A model generated the notes under the pieces. It had not been told where the DNA came from and did not search any database. It saw only the letters and a list, made by a program, of their open reading frames with translations. Shown piece by piece: positions 62,716 to 64,000 of a stretch of 64,000 nucleotides of DNA. Source of the stretch: Paraburkholderia agricolaris (GTDB lineage: Bacteria > Pseudomonadota > Gammaproteobacteria > Burkholderiales > Burkholderiaceae). Each line of letters opens with the position of its first letter. The first letter of the stretch is position 1. The translations under genes and the position numbers were made by a program. The stretch spans positions 248,001 through 312,000 of the forward strand of contig NZ_QPER01000002.1 of NCBI RefSeq assembly GCF_009455635.1. Reading direction: 5' to 3'.

Positions 62716-62737
62716 GGAGTGAGCCTGTTAGCCGGAA

Positions 62738-63565
62738 TTACCAGGAGGTGTAGCCACCGTCTACCGGGACGATGGAACCCGTCATATACGAGGACGCGGG
62801 AGAGGCGAGAAAGACGACCGCCGCAGCCACTTCGCCGGGCTCACCGCAGCGGCCCATCGGCGTCATGTCCATCCACACGTCGAAGAGTTCGGGCCGTGCG
62901 CGCATGGCAAGCGTCATTTCGGTGCCGATATAGCCGGGCGCCAGTGCATTCACGCGGACGTTGTCGCGCGCCCACTCGGTGGCCAGCGCCTTGGTCAGCA
63001 TGTGAACGGCACCCTTGCTGGTCATATAGGAGGCCGCGGTTTGCGGCCGGTTGACGATCAGTCCGGACATGGAGCCGAGGTTCACGATGCTGCCCGAGCG
63101 GCGCGCAACCATGTGCCTGCCGAACGCACGCGAGGCCCAGAAAAGACCGTTCACATTGATGTCCATCACCTGCCGCCATTCTTCATCCGGCGTATCGAGG
63201 GCTGCGTTGAGGCGGGCAATGCCTGCGCTGTTCACCAGCACATCGACCTGTCCGTGCTCGCTGACCACCCGGTCAGCCACGCTTTGCAGCGCGGCCGGGT
63301 CGGTGACATCGACGGCATGCGCCGATGCCGCAAGTTGTTCGTCGCGCAAGGTCTGAACGGCGCGGTCCAATGATTGGGTATCGCGGTCGAGCAGGACGAC
63401 GCGTGCGCCGCATTGCGCCAGTGCCCGGGCGGATTCGAGGCCGATCCCGCTGGCGCCGCCTGTTACAACCGCGATCAGCCCGTCGAGAGCGAATCGGCTC
63501 CGGTAGCTGGTGGCATGGTTTTCGATGCTGACGACTTGTCCGGTTTCAACTTGCCTGCTGCTCAT
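62738..63565 (-). CDS. Short-chain dehydrogenase/reductase, first gene of the sugar operon
   Basis: A 275-residue SDR. TGGASGIGLESARAL, VLLDRDTQS (acidic residue favours NAD), VLVNSAGIARL, NLGSMSGLIVN and SYMTSKGAVHML are present, with YMTGSIVPVDGGYTSW at the end. This is the polyol-dehydrogenase-like subgroup (GolD-like), so oxidising a polyol to a ketose is a fair guess. GAGATCATGAG-type spacing upstream is adequate. Its promoter region holds the GntR operators. Confidence 0.93.
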   Translation of the reverse strand: MSSRQVETGQVVSIENHATSYRSRFALDGLIAVVTGGASGIGLESARALAQCGARVVLLDRDTQSLDRAVQTLRDEQLAASAHAVDVTDPAALQSVADRVVSEHGQVDVLVNSAGIARLNAALDTPDEEWRQVMDINVNGLFWASRAFGRHMVARRSGSIVNLGSMSGLIVNRPQTAASYMTSKGAVHMLTKALATEWARDNVRVNALAPGYIGTEMTLAMRARPELFDVWMDMTPMGRCGEPGEVAAAVVFLASPASSYMTGSIVPVDGGYTSW

Positions 63566-63742
63566 GATCTCCTCGTATCGATGCCGACGGGTCTCGCTCC
63601 TCGATGATTCGCCCTAATTTCTGTACCGACCGAACGGTACAGATTAGGTCGCCAGTTTGCGCTTGAATGCCGGTCATGCCATGGCAACGGGACGCTTTCG
63701 ATCTACTGGATGACGACGGGGTGAGACTACCGAATTCAGTGC

Positions 63743-63775
63743 TTGACGTGGTTAGTACCAGCTGGTTATAACCAG
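63743..63775 (+). promoter_or_regulatory. Sigma-70 promoter and paired GntR-type operators ahead of the GntR gene
   Basis: TTGACG (63743-63748), 17 bp, then TTATAA (63766-63771) form a plus-strand promoter. Within it, TGGTTAGTACCA (63749-63760) and the perfect palindrome CTGGTTATAACCAG (63762-63775) each carry GT-N4-AC, typical of GntR-family sites. Binding would block this promoter directly. Confidence 0.65.
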
Positions 63776-63776
63776 A

Positions 63777-63805
63777 ATAATGGTCGGTGGCCGGAGCAAA
63801 GTCAA
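63777..63805 (-). promoter_or_regulatory. Promoter of the sugar operon
   Basis: On the minus strand TTGACT (63805-63800) is followed after 17 bp by CATTAT (63782-63777). It lies immediately beside the GntR-type palindrome, so one repressor could silence both directions. Confidence 0.5.
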
Positions 63806-63883
63806 GACGCTTTTTTCGGGTTTTGCAAGGCTCAGGGTTGTTCCGTATGCCGGATAATCGAAGCGAATCCATCTTGGTCAGTC

Positions 63884-64000
63884 ATGTCAGTTACCTCTGA
63901 AAACATCGATCTCCACGACCTGTTGCGCGAAGCGCACGCACTCGATCGCGACAGCCCGTTGCCGCTTTGGGTGCAGGTCAAGAACACCCTCGAGGCCGCC
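63884..64000 (+). CDS. GntR-family regulator, N-terminal part (cut by window edge)
   Basis: Only 39 codons are visible: MSVTSENIDLHDLLREAHAL then DSPLPLWVQVKNTLEAA. The PLPLWVQVKNTLEAA phrase is where the GntR winged helix begins, resembling the HutC/YvoA side of the family. It is divergent from the sugar operon, with paired operators between, and so is the likely repressor, with a sugar or sugar phosphate as inducer. The rest lies beyond the window. Confidence 0.75.
   Translation, partial: MSVTSENIDLHDLLREAHALDRDSPLPLWVQVKNTLEAA

Larger units (their letters stand above)
63566..63883. other. Divergent promoter region of the sugar operon and the GntR gene
   Basis: About 320 bp between the divergent starts. 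It contains two GntR-type operators and recognisable promoter hexamers on both strands, listed separately. The rest shows no gene. Confidence 0.6.

Overview
The window looks like an accessory part of a Burkholderiales genome, most likely Paraburkholderia or a close relative. I base this on GC-rich coding sequence, the high density of one-gene regulators (seven LysR, two intact AraC, one TetR and one GntR gene in 64 kb), DUF4148- and DUF6434-type small proteins, and a scatter of catabolic cassettes with no ribosomal or other housekeeping gene blocks. That pattern is typical of the second chromosome or chromid in this group. I found no rRNA, tRNA, CRISPR array, transposase or phage gene. The window begins inside a histidine kinase gene and ends inside a GntR regulator gene.

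Layout. 1-4000: end of a sensor kinase, a stand-alone receiver protein, a small hydrophilic protein with its own terminator, and a formamidase-like hydrolase divergent from an AraC regulator. 4143-10681: RidA, a flavin-binding protein, an MFS porter, a small P-loop protein, a TonB-dependent siderophore receptor behind a Fur-like site, and a second P-loop kinase. 10673-16446: AraC/SDR and LysR/MFS/SDR divergent pairs and a cysteine hydrolase. 16575-25816: biosynthesis-type genes of unusual lineage (an actinobacterial-type dapD, a short-type argC, an alphaproteobacterial-type purA), a carotenoid oxygenase and a relic of a FAD monooxygenase. 25863-35449: single genes, including a TetR repressor divergent from a YdhR-type gene across a doubled palindromic operator, and a yfcF-type glutathione transferase.

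35770-42259 is a compact four-gene operon (glutamine-synthetase-like ligase, aldehyde dehydrogenase, iron alcohol dehydrogenase, M81/MlrC-type metallohydrolase) next to a LysR gene. It could encode a gamma-glutamylation route for an amino alcohol, formally parallel to the Puu putrescine pathway but with different oxidising and deglutamylating enzymes. This is my best candidate for an undescribed system. 42423-46226: an AraC relic, a small kinase, a DUF6434 protein, a cupin, and a COG0523/CobW GTPase beside a Tat-exported metallo-beta-lactamase-fold protein. 46329-50295: LysR divergent from a haloacetate-dehalogenase-like hydrolase plus a leuC/leuD pair. 50418-53702: two pirins, DoxX and LysR.

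54006-63565 is one long minus-strand sugar or polyol operon: two SDRs, class II aldolase, ribose-type ABC importer (binding protein, ATPase, two permeases), PfkB kinase and aldehyde dehydrogenase. It is divergent from a GntR gene, with paired GntR-type operators between recognisable promoters. The likely logic is polyol to ketose (SDR), ketose to ketose phosphate (kinase), cleavage (aldolase), then oxidation of the released aldehyde (ALDH). All functional assignments rest on reading the sequence and on recalled family features; no search was run.
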